The notes below the pieces were generated by a model that was given only the letters and a program-made list of their open reading frames with translations, was not told where the DNA came from and searched no databases. The position numbers and the translations under genes were made by a program. A stretch of DNA of 64,000 bases from Chloroflexi bacterium CFX6 (lineage in GTDB: Bacteria > Chloroflexota > Anaerolineae > Anaerolineales > Villigracilaceae), in contig SZPG01000001.1 in NCBI GenBank assembly GCA_030263595.1, forward strand, positions 32,511-96,510. Direction: 5' to 3'. This document shows, piece after piece, positions 1 through 6,890 of this stretch (its first letter is position 1; each line of letters begins with the position of its first letter).

Positions 1-224
1 TCCCCGTGCGTTCGGTGGGCGTGATGGGCGACCAGCGGACGTATCAGGAGGCGGCGGCGATCCGCGCGGTGACGACCGAGGATTTCATGACCGCCGACTG
101 GGCGCGCCTGCCGCACGACCTGCTGGCTCGCGTCGCGAACCGCATCGTCAACGAAGTGGACGGAATAAATCGCGTGGTGTATGATATTACGAGCAAACCG
201 CCCGCGACCATCGAATGGGAGTGA
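1..224 (+). CDS. guaA: GMP synthase (glutamine-hydrolysing), C-terminal end (partial)
   Basis: Only the last 74 residues are in the window; the frame is open to the left edge. The segment runs from [14 protein letters not shown] to the terminal IEWE, which is the C-terminal dimerisation domain of GuaA, the enzyme that converts XMP to GMP with glutamine and ATP. The conserved block [17 protein letters not shown] is complete and the ending KPPATIEWE is the usual family terminus, so the gene is intact at this end. The amidotransferase and ATP-pyrophosphatase domains lie outside the window. Confidence is high because this tail is very conserved. Confidence 0.95.
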   Translation, partial: PVRSVGVMGDQRTYQEAAAIRAVTTEDFMTADWARLPHDLLARVANRIVNEVDGINRVVYDITSKPPATIEWE

Positions 225-228
225 GCGA

Positions 229-257
229 CCCTTCGACCGAGCCCAGGGCAGGTTTGC
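229..257. repeat. Fragment of an interspersed repeat after guaA
   Basis: The short stretch CCTTCGACCGAGCCCAGGGC lies just after the guaA stop. It belongs to a degenerate family (CTTCGAC...GAGC) that also appears inside the N-terminal coding region of the membrane-fusion protein near 29832-29865. No function is visible. Confidence 0.4.
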
Positions 258-272
258 GATTGAGGAAAAACG

Positions 273-1181
273 ATGAACTTCGACTATGGCGAACTTTTCA
301 CCCGCGCCGGGCAGATCGCCTGGAAACATAAGATCCTGTGGCTGTTCAGCGCATTGCCCACACTTTTGAGTTTCACGATCTTTCCGGTGGTGTTCCTGCC
401 GATCCTCCTTACGGATTTCGACCCGTACGGCGAACCCTTCTTCGTGGAGCAGCCAGCCTACATCGTCCTTCTCGTCGGCTTCAGCATTCTCATCAGTATC
501 CTTAGCATCCTTCTGTACGCGGTGTCGTCGGCGTCGGTGGCGCTCGGCGCGGTGCGGGCGGAGGGCGGCGCGGAGACGCTGGCAATGAGGAAACTGTTCG
601 AGGACGGAAAAAAATACTGGCTGCGCGTGATCGGCGTTGTCCTGCTGTTCAGCCTGGGGGTCTGGATCGTGATGATGACGCTCTTCGGCTGTATGGCGTT
701 GTTGGGGGCAGTGACGATGGGCATCGGTTTCATCTGCCTGCAACCGTTGTTCCTTTTGACGTTCCCGCTCATGCTCGTCCTCTACGGCATCATCGAAGAA
801 TCGCTGGCGGCGGTCGTCGTGGACGACCTCGGCGTGACCGACGCCATCCGCCGCGGCTGGGAACTGGTCAGGGCGAACTTCTGGCGCATCCTGTTGATCT
901 CGTTGGTCGCCTACCTGGGCGTCGGCATCCTCAGCGCCATCGTCACCATGCCCTTCATGGTTCCCTTTTTCTTCATGCCCTTCTTCATGCAGGATCCGTC
1001 CGGCTTCGACCCGCGGACGATGATGCTGTTCATGGGCGGATTCATGCTGCTCCTTCTGCCGATCATGGCGCTGGTGCAGGGAGTCACGATCACCTTTTTG
1101 AAAGCGACCTATACACTCGTGTACCTGCGGCTGACCCGGCCGCGGGAGGACGCTTCGATCCCCGTTGAGGCGAATGCGTAG
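273..1181 (+). CDS. Polytopic membrane protein, function unknown
   Basis: The 302-residue protein has a short cytoplasmic N-terminus (NFDYGELFTRAGQIAWKHKILWLF) followed by about six hydrophobic segments, roughly at residues 22-46, 62-88, 118-145, 148-172, 205-235 and 250-280. The opening resembles the YciC/DUF7847-type group of bacterial membrane proteins that start with a helix rich in W, K and H before the first span. No catalytic motif is visible. It ends inside the start region of the next gene (FHA surface protein), so the two are probably cotranscribed and may work at the same membrane. Function is not assigned. Confidence 0.75.
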   Translation: MNFDYGELFTRAGQIAWKHKILWLFSALPTLLSFTIFPVVFLPILLTDFDPYGEPFFVEQPAYIVLLVGFSILISILSILLYAVSSASVALGAVRAEGGAETLAMRKLFEDGKKYWLRVIGVVLLFSLGVWIVMMTLFGCMALLGAVTMGIGFICLQPLFLLTFPLMLVLYGIIEESLAAVVVDDLGVTDAIRRGWELVRANFWRILLISLVAYLGVGILSAIVTMPFMVPFFFMPFFMQDPSGFDPRTMMLFMGGFMLLLLPIMALVQGVTITFLKATYTLVYLRLTRPREDASIPVEANA

Positions 1182-3069
1182 ACTCTTCCGCTTCCTACTT
1201 ACCCTCAGCCTGTTCACCGGGACCCAAGCCTTCGCGCGCGCCCAAACCGCCGCCTCCGCAGAGATCGCGCTCATTGACGCCGCGAACTTCCCGAAGATCT
1301 CCGCGCTCGTGGACGTGTACGACGCGAACGGCGAATTCATCGCCGGACTCGGACCCTCCGACGTTATCGTATACGAAGACGGGCGCGAGGGCAAAGCCGA
1401 TACGATCCGCCGTTCCGAGGTGCCCGTGCAGGCGGTGATCGCCATCAACCCGGGCGCGCCCATGGCGATACGCGATTCGAACGGCGTCTCGAGATACGAC
1501 CGCGTGATCGCCGCATTGGGTCAATGGGCGGAAGCGCAGCCCTCCGACTCAGCCGACGACCTCAGCCTGGTTTCGTTATCGGGTTCGTTGATCAACCGCG
1601 CCAACGCGCGCGACTGGTCCGTAAGCCTGAACGCCTTCAAACCCGACCTGCGGAACTCCACGCCCAACCTGCAAACCCTCGCCATCGCGCTGGATACGGT
1701 CACCGCGCCGACGCCGCAGCCCGGCATGAAGCGCGCCGTGCTGTTCGTCACCCCGCGCATGGACGACCCCAACATTGACAACGCCGTCGCCCCGTTCATC
1801 CAGCGCGCGGTGGACGCGAAGGTGCGCGTCTTCGTCTGGTTCGTGGACGCGGAGGAGCAGAACGTCTCCGCCAGCGCCAACGCCTTCAGGATGCTCGCCC
1901 AACAAACCGGCGGCGCGTTCTTCTCGTTTTCCCGGAACGAACCCTTCCCGGACCTGAACGCCTATTTCGCCCCGCTGCGGAACATCTACCAGATCACCTA
2001 CACCTCCTCCCTGACGACCGCCGGCGATCACACGCTCGGCTTGTACATCGAAACGCCGCAGGGAACCATCCCCGCGCTGGACAAGACCTTCAGCGTAAAC
2101 GTCCAGCCGCCCAACCCGATCTTCATCGCGCCGCCGCTGCAGATCACGCGCCAGCCTCCCGCCGACGATCCCTATAACGCGGAGAGCCTCGAACCTTCGC
2201 AGCAGATCATCGAGATCATCGTCGAGTTTCCCGACGGACACACACGCAGACTCAAGCGCACAACCCTGTACGTGGACGGCCAGGCGGTCGCCGAAAACAC
2301 GCAGGAACCCTTCGAGAAATTCCTGTGGGACCTCAGCGCGCTCGACCAAAGCGGACAGCACGAGATCGTCGTCGAGGCGGAGGACGCGCTGGGTTTGACA
2401 AAATCGAGTATCGGCATTCCCGTCACGTTTACGGTCATTCACCCGCCCGGCGGCATGGAACTCATCCTTGCGAAGTACAGCAACCACCTGGTGATGGGCG
2501 CGCTGGCGTTTGCCGGGCTTGCCCTGCTGGCGATATTGGTGAGAAGCCGCGTGAGGAATATCCCGGAATCCCGCCGCAAAAAGAATCGAAAGGCAAAGGA
2601 AGACCCGCTCACCCAGCCCGTCCCGGCATTGACGGAGCCGCCCGTTTCGGCTGCAAAGAAGGTCAAATCGCAGCCGCGCTTCGGTTGGATGACGAGACAA
2701 AACCGCCTGCCCTCCGCGCCCGCCTATCTCATCCGCCTGGCGAACGGAGGCGAACCCGCCAGCGCCAGCCCGATCCCCGTGACCGAAAAGGATACGACGT
2801 TCGGCACGGACCCGGTACAATCCATGCTCGTGCTGGATGACCCGTCCATTTCGCCGCTGCACGCCCGCATCCGCCAGACCCGCGAAGGTTATTTTGTAAT
2901 CATGGATCATGGTTCGGTGGCTGGCACGTGGGTGAACTACGAAGCGGTCCCGCGCGAAGGCGTCCGCTTGAAGCACGGAGACAGGATCCACTTCGGGCGT
3001 TTGCAATATCGCTTCGATCTGAGCCAGCCCCCGGCGGAGTCCGAGCCGAAGGTCGTTCCCCTCGAATAG
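1174..3069 (+). CDS. Secreted/membrane-anchored protein with von Willebrand-like region and C-terminal FHA domain
   Basis: The ATG at 1174 is chosen because it gives a clean signal peptide (RRLFRFLLTLSLFTGTQAFARAQ); it overlaps the previous gene by 8 bp. Residues about 25-310 look like a VWFA-type Rossmann region, but the metal site DxSxS is replaced by INPGAP, so metal binding is doubtful. A beta-rich region follows, then one membrane span near residues 437-457 and a basic stretch. Residues about 540-615 form an FHA domain (ISPLHARI, GTWVNYE, GDRIHFG), which binds phosphothreonine and here faces the cytoplasm. The next gene encodes a PP2C phosphatase, suggesting one phospho-signalling unit. 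Confidence 0.82.
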   Translation: MRRLFRFLLTLSLFTGTQAFARAQTAASAEIALIDAANFPKISALVDVYDANGEFIAGLGPSDVIVYEDGREGKADTIRRSEVPVQAVIAINPGAPMAIRDSNGVSRYDRVIAALGQWAEAQPSDSADDLSLVSLSGSLINRANARDWSVSLNAFKPDLRNSTPNLQTLAIALDTVTAPTPQPGMKRAVLFVTPRMDDPNIDNAVAPFIQRAVDAKVRVFVWFVDAEEQNVSASANAFRMLAQQTGGAFFSFSRNEPFPDLNAYFAPLRNIYQITYTSSLTTAGDHTLGLYIETPQGTIPALDKTFSVNVQPPNPIFIAPPLQITRQPPADDPYNAESLEPSQQIIEIIVEFPDGHTRRLKRTTLYVDGQAVAENTQEPFEKFLWDLSALDQSGQHEIVVEAEDALGLTKSSIGIPVTFTVIHPPGGMELILAKYSNHLVMGALAFAGLALLAILVRSRVRNIPESRRKKNRKAKEDPLTQPVPALTEPPVSAAKKVKSQPRFGWMTRQNRLPSAPAYLIRLANGGEPASASPIPVTEKDTTFGTDPVQSMLVLDDPSISPLHARIRQTREGYFVIMDHGSVAGTWVNYEAVPREGVRLKHGDRIHFGRLQYRFDLSQPPAESEPKVVPLE

Positions 3070-3077
3070 TCCATTCC

Positions 3078-4190
3078 ATGATACGCACATCACGCGCGCA
3101 TTTGAACGTCGAAGCGCATACCCATCAAGGTATGACGGGCAAGAACAACGAGGATCGTTTCGCGGTCGCGTCGTTTCACGTCAGCGAGAAGGATCGCACG
3201 CCCGTTTTGTTCGCCGTGCTTGCGGACGGCATCGGGGGTCACAAGGGCGGCGAGGTGGCGGCGGAACTGGCGGTCAACCACATCATGCAGAGCGTGGCGA
3301 AGGGCGACGGCAAATTTTCACGATACATCATCGAACAGGCGGTGCATGAAGCCAGCAGCGCCATTGCATCGCACTCCGCCGCCAACGAAAATCTCAAGGG
3401 CATGGGCGCCACCTGCGCCATCGCCTGGATCATTGACAATAAACTTCACACCGCCTACGTGGGTGATTCGCGCATTTACCTGATGCGCGGCGGGCGCATC
3501 CAGCAACTCACGGTGGATCATTCGTGGGTGCAGGAAGCCATCGAGAAGGGCATCCTCACGCCCGAACTGGCGCGCGAACATCCGAACGTGCACGTCATCC
3601 GCCGATATCTCGGCTCCACCGTGCCGCCCGAACCGGACTTCCGCCTCAATCTGTTCGACGGCGAAGGCGCGCATCACGCCGAGAACAACCAGGGCGTCGA
3701 ACTCCAGCCGAACGACGTGCTGCTCCTTTGCACCGACGGCTTGACCGACCTCGTGTGGAACGACGAGATCCTCGAGGTCGTGCGCACGAGATCGAACCTG
3801 AAGGAGGCAAGCCGCGCGCTGGTGAACCTCGCCAACGAACGCGGCGGTCACGATAACATCACCGTCTTGCTGATCGGCGTCCCTGCGGATTTCCGCTCGA
3901 AGACCGCGCCCGGTAAGAGGAAATCGAACTGGCTTCCGTGGATCCTCGGAACGGTGGTTGGCTTGCTGCTCCTCCTGTTCGCCGCTTCGATCCTGACCTT
4001 CAACCTGCTCCGCCGCCTCGGAACTGCGACTCCCACCTCAGCCTTTTCCGCGCCGCTGCCCGCGCTGGTCACGGAGACTCCGTTGATCCGCCCCACGTTC
4101 ACCCCCATCCCCACCCGGACCGCATCCCCGAACGCGATCCAGTCCACCGCCACCCTCACGCCGTGGCCCACGAATACGGTTAGACCATAG
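3078..4190 (+). CDS. PP2C-family Ser/Thr protein phosphatase with one membrane span and Thr/Pro-rich tail
   Basis: PPM/PP2C motifs are in order: NEDRF (metal aspartate), ADGIGGHKGGEVAA, GDSRIYL, DGLTDLV and GGHDNITVLLI. The catalytic domain covers residues about 15-275. A single hydrophobic helix near 284-306 follows a basic patch, and the last 60 residues are Pro/Thr/Ser-rich, so the tail is outside the cell. ATG 3078 is used because the domain begins right after it, 8 bp behind the FHA gene stop. The pair probably controls phosphothreonine signalling; the partner kinase is not in the window. The gene ends against a REP-like element. Confidence 0.9.
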   Translation: MIRTSRAHLNVEAHTHQGMTGKNNEDRFAVASFHVSEKDRTPVLFAVLADGIGGHKGGEVAAELAVNHIMQSVAKGDGKFSRYIIEQAVHEASSAIASHSAANENLKGMGATCAIAWIIDNKLHTAYVGDSRIYLMRGGRIQQLTVDHSWVQEAIEKGILTPELAREHPNVHVIRRYLGSTVPPEPDFRLNLFDGEGAHHAENNQGVELQPNDVLLLCTDGLTDLVWNDEILEVVRTRSNLKEASRALVNLANERGGHDNITVLLIGVPADFRSKTAPGKRKSNWLPWILGTVVGLLLLLFAASILTFNLLRRLGTATPTSAFSAPLPALVTETPLIRPTFTPIPTRTASPNAIQSTATLTPWPTNTVRP

Positions 4191-4191
4191 C

Positions 4192-4307
4192 GTCATTGCG
4201 AGGGCTGATGGTCGGGCATGGCGAGTGTTCTTCTTGCCCGTGTCGGGACCAAGGCCGAAGCAATTCCCCGCGAAGTTGGAGATTGCTTCGCTCCGCCCGC
4301 AATGACA
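4192..4307. repeat. REP-like palindromic element, copy 1 (GTCATTGCGAG...GCAATGAC)
   Basis: Starts with GTCATTGCGAG two bases after the phosphatase stop and ends with CGCAATGAC, with inner parts GAAGCAATTCC and GGAGATTGCTTCG that are complementary. At least six relatives occur in the window, nearly all directly behind stop codons. It could fold into a long imperfect hairpin in the mRNA. Confidence 0.75.
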
Positions 4308-4320
4308 GAGGAGAGATAAT

Positions 4321-4683
4321 ATGTCCGTCAAACATTCCCACGAAGTGGAAGCCAAAAACGTAGCCGCCGGCAAGGACACGACCATCCAGGTCCTGATCTC
4401 TTCGCAGGAGGGACCCAACTTTGCCCTGCGAAAATTCTCCATGCAAAAGGGAGGCGGGATGCCGCGCCACACGAACACTGTGGAACACGAGCAATACGTC
4501 CTGCGCGGCGAAGCGGCGATCACCATCGGCGGGGAGACACATCACGTCAAAGCGGGGGACGTGGTCTTCATCCCCGAAGGCGCGGTACATTCGTATGAGA
4601 ACACCGGCGACGAACCGTTCGAGTTCCTGTGCATCATCCCCAACAAGGAGGACAGGATCACGATCGTGGAGGAGGGGTGTTGA
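4321..4683 (+). CDS. Cupin-domain protein
   Basis: This 120-residue single-domain cupin has motif 1 as PRHTNTVEHEQYVLRGE and motif 2 as IPEGAVHSYEN, with a glycine-rich strand (AITIGGETHHVKAGDVVFIPEG) between. Such small cupins bind one divalent metal; the substrate cannot be told from sequence. The ATG follows GAGGAGAGATAAT. The last codons (encoding [10 protein letters not shown]) are repeated at 5351-5390 behind the MntA-HepT pair, which marks this 3' end as an insertion point for that pair. Confidence 0.85.
   Translation: MSVKHSHEVEAKNVAAGKDTTIQVLISSQEGPNFALRKFSMQKGGGMPRHTNTVEHEQYVLRGEAAITIGGETHHVKAGDVVFIPEGAVHSYENTGDEPFEFLCIIPNKEDRITIVEEGC
4642..4681. repeat. Cassette 1 direct repeat, left copy (cupin gene 3' end)
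   Basis: Forty bases at the end of the cupin gene (AACAAGGAGGACAGGATCAC onward) recur at 5351-5390 with two mismatches. The unit between the copies contains only mntA and hepT. Confidence 0.85.
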
Positions 4684-4714
4684 TTTTGCATCAAGGATAA
4701 AGGGACTTCTCGTG

Positions 4715-4720
4715 TAAAAT
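4715..4720 (+). promoter_or_regulatory. Leaderless -10 box of mntA
   Basis: TAAAAT stands exactly 7 nt before the mntA ATG, so transcription would start at or next to the start codon. The same spacing is seen for rsmG, yqeY and the 24749 gene. Confidence 0.5.
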
Positions 4721-4727
4721 AGCAACC

Positions 4728-5021
4728 ATGAACGCGTATCCTTTCGACGTTGCCCGCCTGGTTGATATTTGCCGCCGGAATGACGTTTCGATGGTAGGAG
4801 TCTTCGGCTCGACGGCGCGCGGAGAGGCGAAGATGAAAAGCGACATTGATCTAATCGTCCGTTTTTCAAAACGAAAAAGTCTGCTGGCGGTTGTGCGCCT
4901 GGAACGTGAACTTTCCCAGGCGCTGGACCGCAAAGTGGACCTCCTGACCGAAGCCGCCATCAGTCCCTATCTGCGGGAGCGTATCTTGAAAGAGATGCAG
5001 GTGGTTTATGGAAAAAGATGA
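4728..5021 (+). CDS. mntA: MntA-type nucleotidyltransferase antitoxin
   Basis: A 97-residue minimal nucleotidyltransferase. The GSX10DXD signature is present ([15 protein letters not shown]), with a third acidic residue in KVDLL. In characterised MNT-HEPN pairs, MntA transfers AMP to a tyrosine of the HEPN toxin and so silences it. The gene overlaps hepT by 14 bp, the normal operon arrangement. A TAAAAT box lies 7 nt before the ATG with no clear ribosome-binding site, which fits leaderless expression. The pair sits between two copies of the cupin gene 3' end. Confidence 0.88.
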   Translation: MNAYPFDVARLVDICRRNDVSMVGVFGSTARGEAKMKSDIDLIVRFSKRKSLLAVVRLERELSQALDRKVDLLTEAAISPYLRERILKEMQVVYGKR

Positions 5022-5364
5022 CAGCGTTTATCTTCGGCACATTCTGGATTCCATAGCGACTATCGAAGAATATCTGCGCGGGGTCAACGAGTTGAAGTTC
5101 AAAGCCACCAAACTGCTTCAAGATGGAGCCATAAGACAAATCGAGATCATCGGTGAAGCAGTGCGGCACATTTCGAAAGATCTGCGAAAGACCTATCCCG
5201 AAGTTCCCTGGGAGGATATCGCGGGAATGCGCGATAAACTCATCCACGATTATTTCGGGGTTGATCTCGAAAAGGTATGGCTGACAGCACAGGAAGATTT
5301 ACCAGCGCTCAAGAAGAAAGTCGTGGAGATTCTGAAGGCTTATGGGCAAGAACAGGGAGGATAG
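5008..5364 (+). CDS. hepT: HepT-type HEPN ribonuclease toxin (DUF86)
   Basis: The 118-residue protein carries the HEPN catalytic motif R-X4-H-X-Y as RDKLIHDY near residues 73-80; the tyrosine is the AMPylation target in studied pairs. HEPN toxins cleave RNA when not modified. It overlaps mntA. The final codons and the TAG stop lie inside the second copy of the duplicated cupin segment: a C-to-T difference between copies (4653 versus 5362) is exactly what creates this stop. The toxin C-terminus (EQGG) is therefore partly borrowed sequence. Confidence 0.88.
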   Translation: MEKDDSVYLRHILDSIATIEEYLRGVNELKFKATKLLQDGAIRQIEIIGEAVRHISKDLRKTYPEVPWEDIAGMRDKLIHDYFGVDLEKVWLTAQEDLPALKKKVVEILKAYGQEQGG

Positions 5365-5390
5365 GATCACGATCGTGGAGGAGGGGTGTT
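5351..5390. repeat. Cassette 1 direct repeat, right copy
   Basis: Second copy of the cupin gene 3' end, offset 709 bp from the first, 38 of 40 bases identical. It holds the hepT stop codon. Confidence 0.85.
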
Positions 5391-5394
5391 AGTT

Positions 5395-5483
5395 CAGTTA
5401 CCAGTGATCAGTGATCAGTTAGACAGTGGATTCAGACATAAGACACTGATTACTGATCACTGTTGACCGCTAACTGCTCACCC
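5395..5483. repeat. Heptamer array, ACTGATC family
   Basis: Degenerate 7-bp words (CAGTGAT, CAGTTAG, ACTGATC, CTGATTA) fill the gap between the mntA-hepT cassette and the rsmG remnant. The family recurs at 22867, 25541 and 39706. Confidence 0.7.
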
Positions 5484-5484
5484 T

Positions 5485-5519
5485 CTATAACGGCTGTTTC
5501 ATCGGCATGCCCGGCTTGC
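5485..5519. repeat. Cassette 2 direct repeat, outer copy (rsmG 3' end remnant)
   Basis: A perfect 35-bp copy of the rsmG 3' end (6081-6115). Read on the minus strand it still encodes KPGMPMKQPL and the stop; similarity continues weakly to about 5550 (LKYPCKPG versus PKYPRKPG), so this is an old, decaying duplicate. Confidence 0.88.
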
Positions 5520-5576
5520 AGGGATATTTTAGCGATACCTTCGCGGCTGCGCCTGTTGGCTGCAAAATGATCCCCC

Positions 5577-5843
5577 TTACGCGGTGACAGGTGCGGTCGG
5601 CGTCTCCTCGGCTTCCATTTGATATAAATAATCAGGGGCGAAATCCGCGCCGTTGGGCCAGGTCACAGTGCGCGAATCCGGGTCAACGTAGGCTTTTGCA
5701 AAATAAGAGGGATCGCGAAGCGGCTCGAAAATCGGACCATAAAGTTCAGGACGCAAATTGACACGCTTTTGGACGCCGTTATCGAAGGTCAACTCAAGCG
5801 AGTAGGCGCCCACAACTCTTACCTCTGTAATATGAATAATCAT
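5577..5843 (-). CDS. DUF2442 protein
   Basis: An 88-residue protein beginning MIIHITEVRVVGAYSLELTF, with the family pattern of a short beta-rich domain ending in WPNGADFAPDYLYQ. Start at 5843 is supported by AGGAG upstream. DUF2442 genes normally follow a DUF4160 gene as a toxin-antitoxin-like pair of unproven activity; here the upstream partner lacks its N-terminus. The last residues (AEETPTAPVTA) are low complexity. Lies between two copies of the rsmG 3' end. Confidence 0.82.
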   Translation of the reverse strand: MIIHITEVRVVGAYSLELTFDNGVQKRVNLRPELYGPIFEPLRDPSYFAKAYVDPDSRTVTWPNGADFAPDYLYQMEAEETPTAPVTA

Positions 5844-5857
5844 TTGCAAATCTCCTG

Positions 5858-6097
5858 TCAATCCAAAGGTTCGATCTGATGCAATGGCAACCCGGCCCTT
5901 GCCAGCTCCCAATTCGCTCGAAGTTCCGCCTGATGAATTGCCGCCCATTCGAAAACTTTGGAACGAGTCGCTCGTGACAGGCTCCCTTCGAGGATCATGA
6001 TTGGATCAATGCCTACTTCGGCTTCATCCCCGGCGTATTCAGCGTGGAAATGAGGCGGCTGGCGCTCACAACGCGTAGCCCTATAACGGCTGTTTCA
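5858..6097 (-). pseudogene. DUF4160 gene lacking its 5' end
   Basis: Read on the minus strand the frame encodes PPHFHAEYAGDEAEVG and, further on, ILEGSLSRATRSKVFEWAA and WELARAGLPLHQIEPLD, the core and C-terminus of the DUF4160 family. The usual first 20 or so residues and the start codon are missing: upstream the frame runs straight into the rsmG 3' end and meets a stop there. It ends 14 bp before the DUF2442 gene. The junction suggests the recombination that duplicated the rsmG end cut into this gene. Confidence 0.75.
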
Positions 6098-6115
6098 TCG
6101 GCATGCCCGGCTTGC
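6081..6115. repeat. Cassette 2 direct repeat, inner copy (in rsmG)
   Basis: The last 35 bases of rsmG, identical to 5485-5519; offset 596 bp. Confidence 0.88.
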
Positions 6116-6791
6116 GCGGATACTTGGGAGGCGTCGCCGCGACCTTCTCCACGATCACGAGGTAACGATCATCCGCCACGCCCGGCAAATGGACCGGGAT
6201 CAACTGCTCCAGTTTTCCGCCCAATAGTTTCATCGCCTTTTCCGCGGACTGCGCCTCGGCGGGTCCGCTTTCGCCTTTTTGCGCGAGCATCCGTCCGCCG
6301 ATCTTCACCAGTGGAATGAGGTATTCGCTCAACACGTTGAGGTTCGCCACCGCGCGGGCGATCGCCCAATCGTAACATTCGCGGTGCTTCGGGTTATGTC
6401 CCAGGTCTTCCGCGCGTTTGTGGACGACGTCCACGTCCTCCAAGCCCAGCACGCCGACGATGTGCTGGCAGAACATGGCTTTCTTGCCGACCGATTCGAC
6501 CAGCGTCAACTTCATGTTCGGGTAGAGAATTTTGAGGGGAAGGCCCGGGAACCCCGCGCCGGTTCCAACGTCAATGAGGCGAGCCGGGGGATTCGCCTTC
6601 CACGCCAGCACGCACGAGAACGAATCCAAAAAATGCTTCGTGCGGATGGAATCCAGGTCACGGATGGCGGTCAGGTTGAACTTCTGGTTCCATGCCATCA
6701 GTTCCTTTTCGTAGGTGATGAGCGACATCACCTGCCGCCCGGTCACGTGGACGTGGAACAATTCGAGCGCGTCGCGAACGAGTTTTTCCAT
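6081..6791 (-). CDS. rsmG: 16S rRNA (guanine527-N7)-methyltransferase
   Basis: The 236-residue protein has the RsmG order: N-terminal helical part with MAWNQKFNLTAIRD, SAM-binding motif IDVGTGAGFPGLPLKI, and the central AIARAVANLNVLSEY. It methylates N7 of G527 in 16S rRNA. Start 6791 fits the family N-terminus (MEKLVRDALELF). A TATAAT box at 6799-6804 is only 7 nt upstream and no ribosome-binding site is seen, so the message is probably leaderless. The final 35 bases also exist as a second copy at 5485, outside an accessory cassette. Confidence 0.93.
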   Translation of the reverse strand: MEKLVRDALELFHVHVTGRQVMSLITYEKELMAWNQKFNLTAIRDLDSIRTKHFLDSFSCVLAWKANPPARLIDVGTGAGFPGLPLKILYPNMKLTLVESVGKKAMFCQHIVGVLGLEDVDVVHKRAEDLGHNPKHRECYDWAIARAVANLNVLSEYLIPLVKIGGRMLAQKGESGPAEAQSAEKAMKLLGGKLEQLIPVHLPGVADDRYLVIVEKVAATPPKYPRKPGMPMKQPL

Positions 6792-6798
6792 TGAGTGG

Positions 6799-6804
6799 AT
6801 TATA
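6799..6804 (-). promoter_or_regulatory. Leaderless -10 box of rsmG
   Basis: TATAAT on the minus strand, separated from the rsmG ATG by 7 nt. Confidence 0.55.
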
Positions 6805-6832
6805 CATGGTTGCGCAGCGCGATGTAAATCAA

Positions 6833-6866
6833 AAGACCCGGCAGGCTTCCAAACCTGTCGGGTCTT
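6833..6866 (-). terminator. Intrinsic terminator after the DUF4349 gene
   Basis: On the minus strand AAGACCCGACAGG pairs with CCTGCCGGGTCTT (13-bp stem with one G-U-type mismatch, 8-nt loop), followed by a short T run. It closes the DUF4349 gene before rsmG. Confidence 0.7.
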
Positions 6867-6890
6867 CCGTATATCATCCGTCACCGAAGA

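Noticed and set aside
1174..3069. Functional metal-binding VWFA domain
   Set aside because: The DxSxS metal motif is replaced by INPGAP.
1576..3093. 505-residue minus-strand frame opposite the FHA protein
   Set aside because: Shadow frame in G+C-rich coding DNA without domain or start signal.
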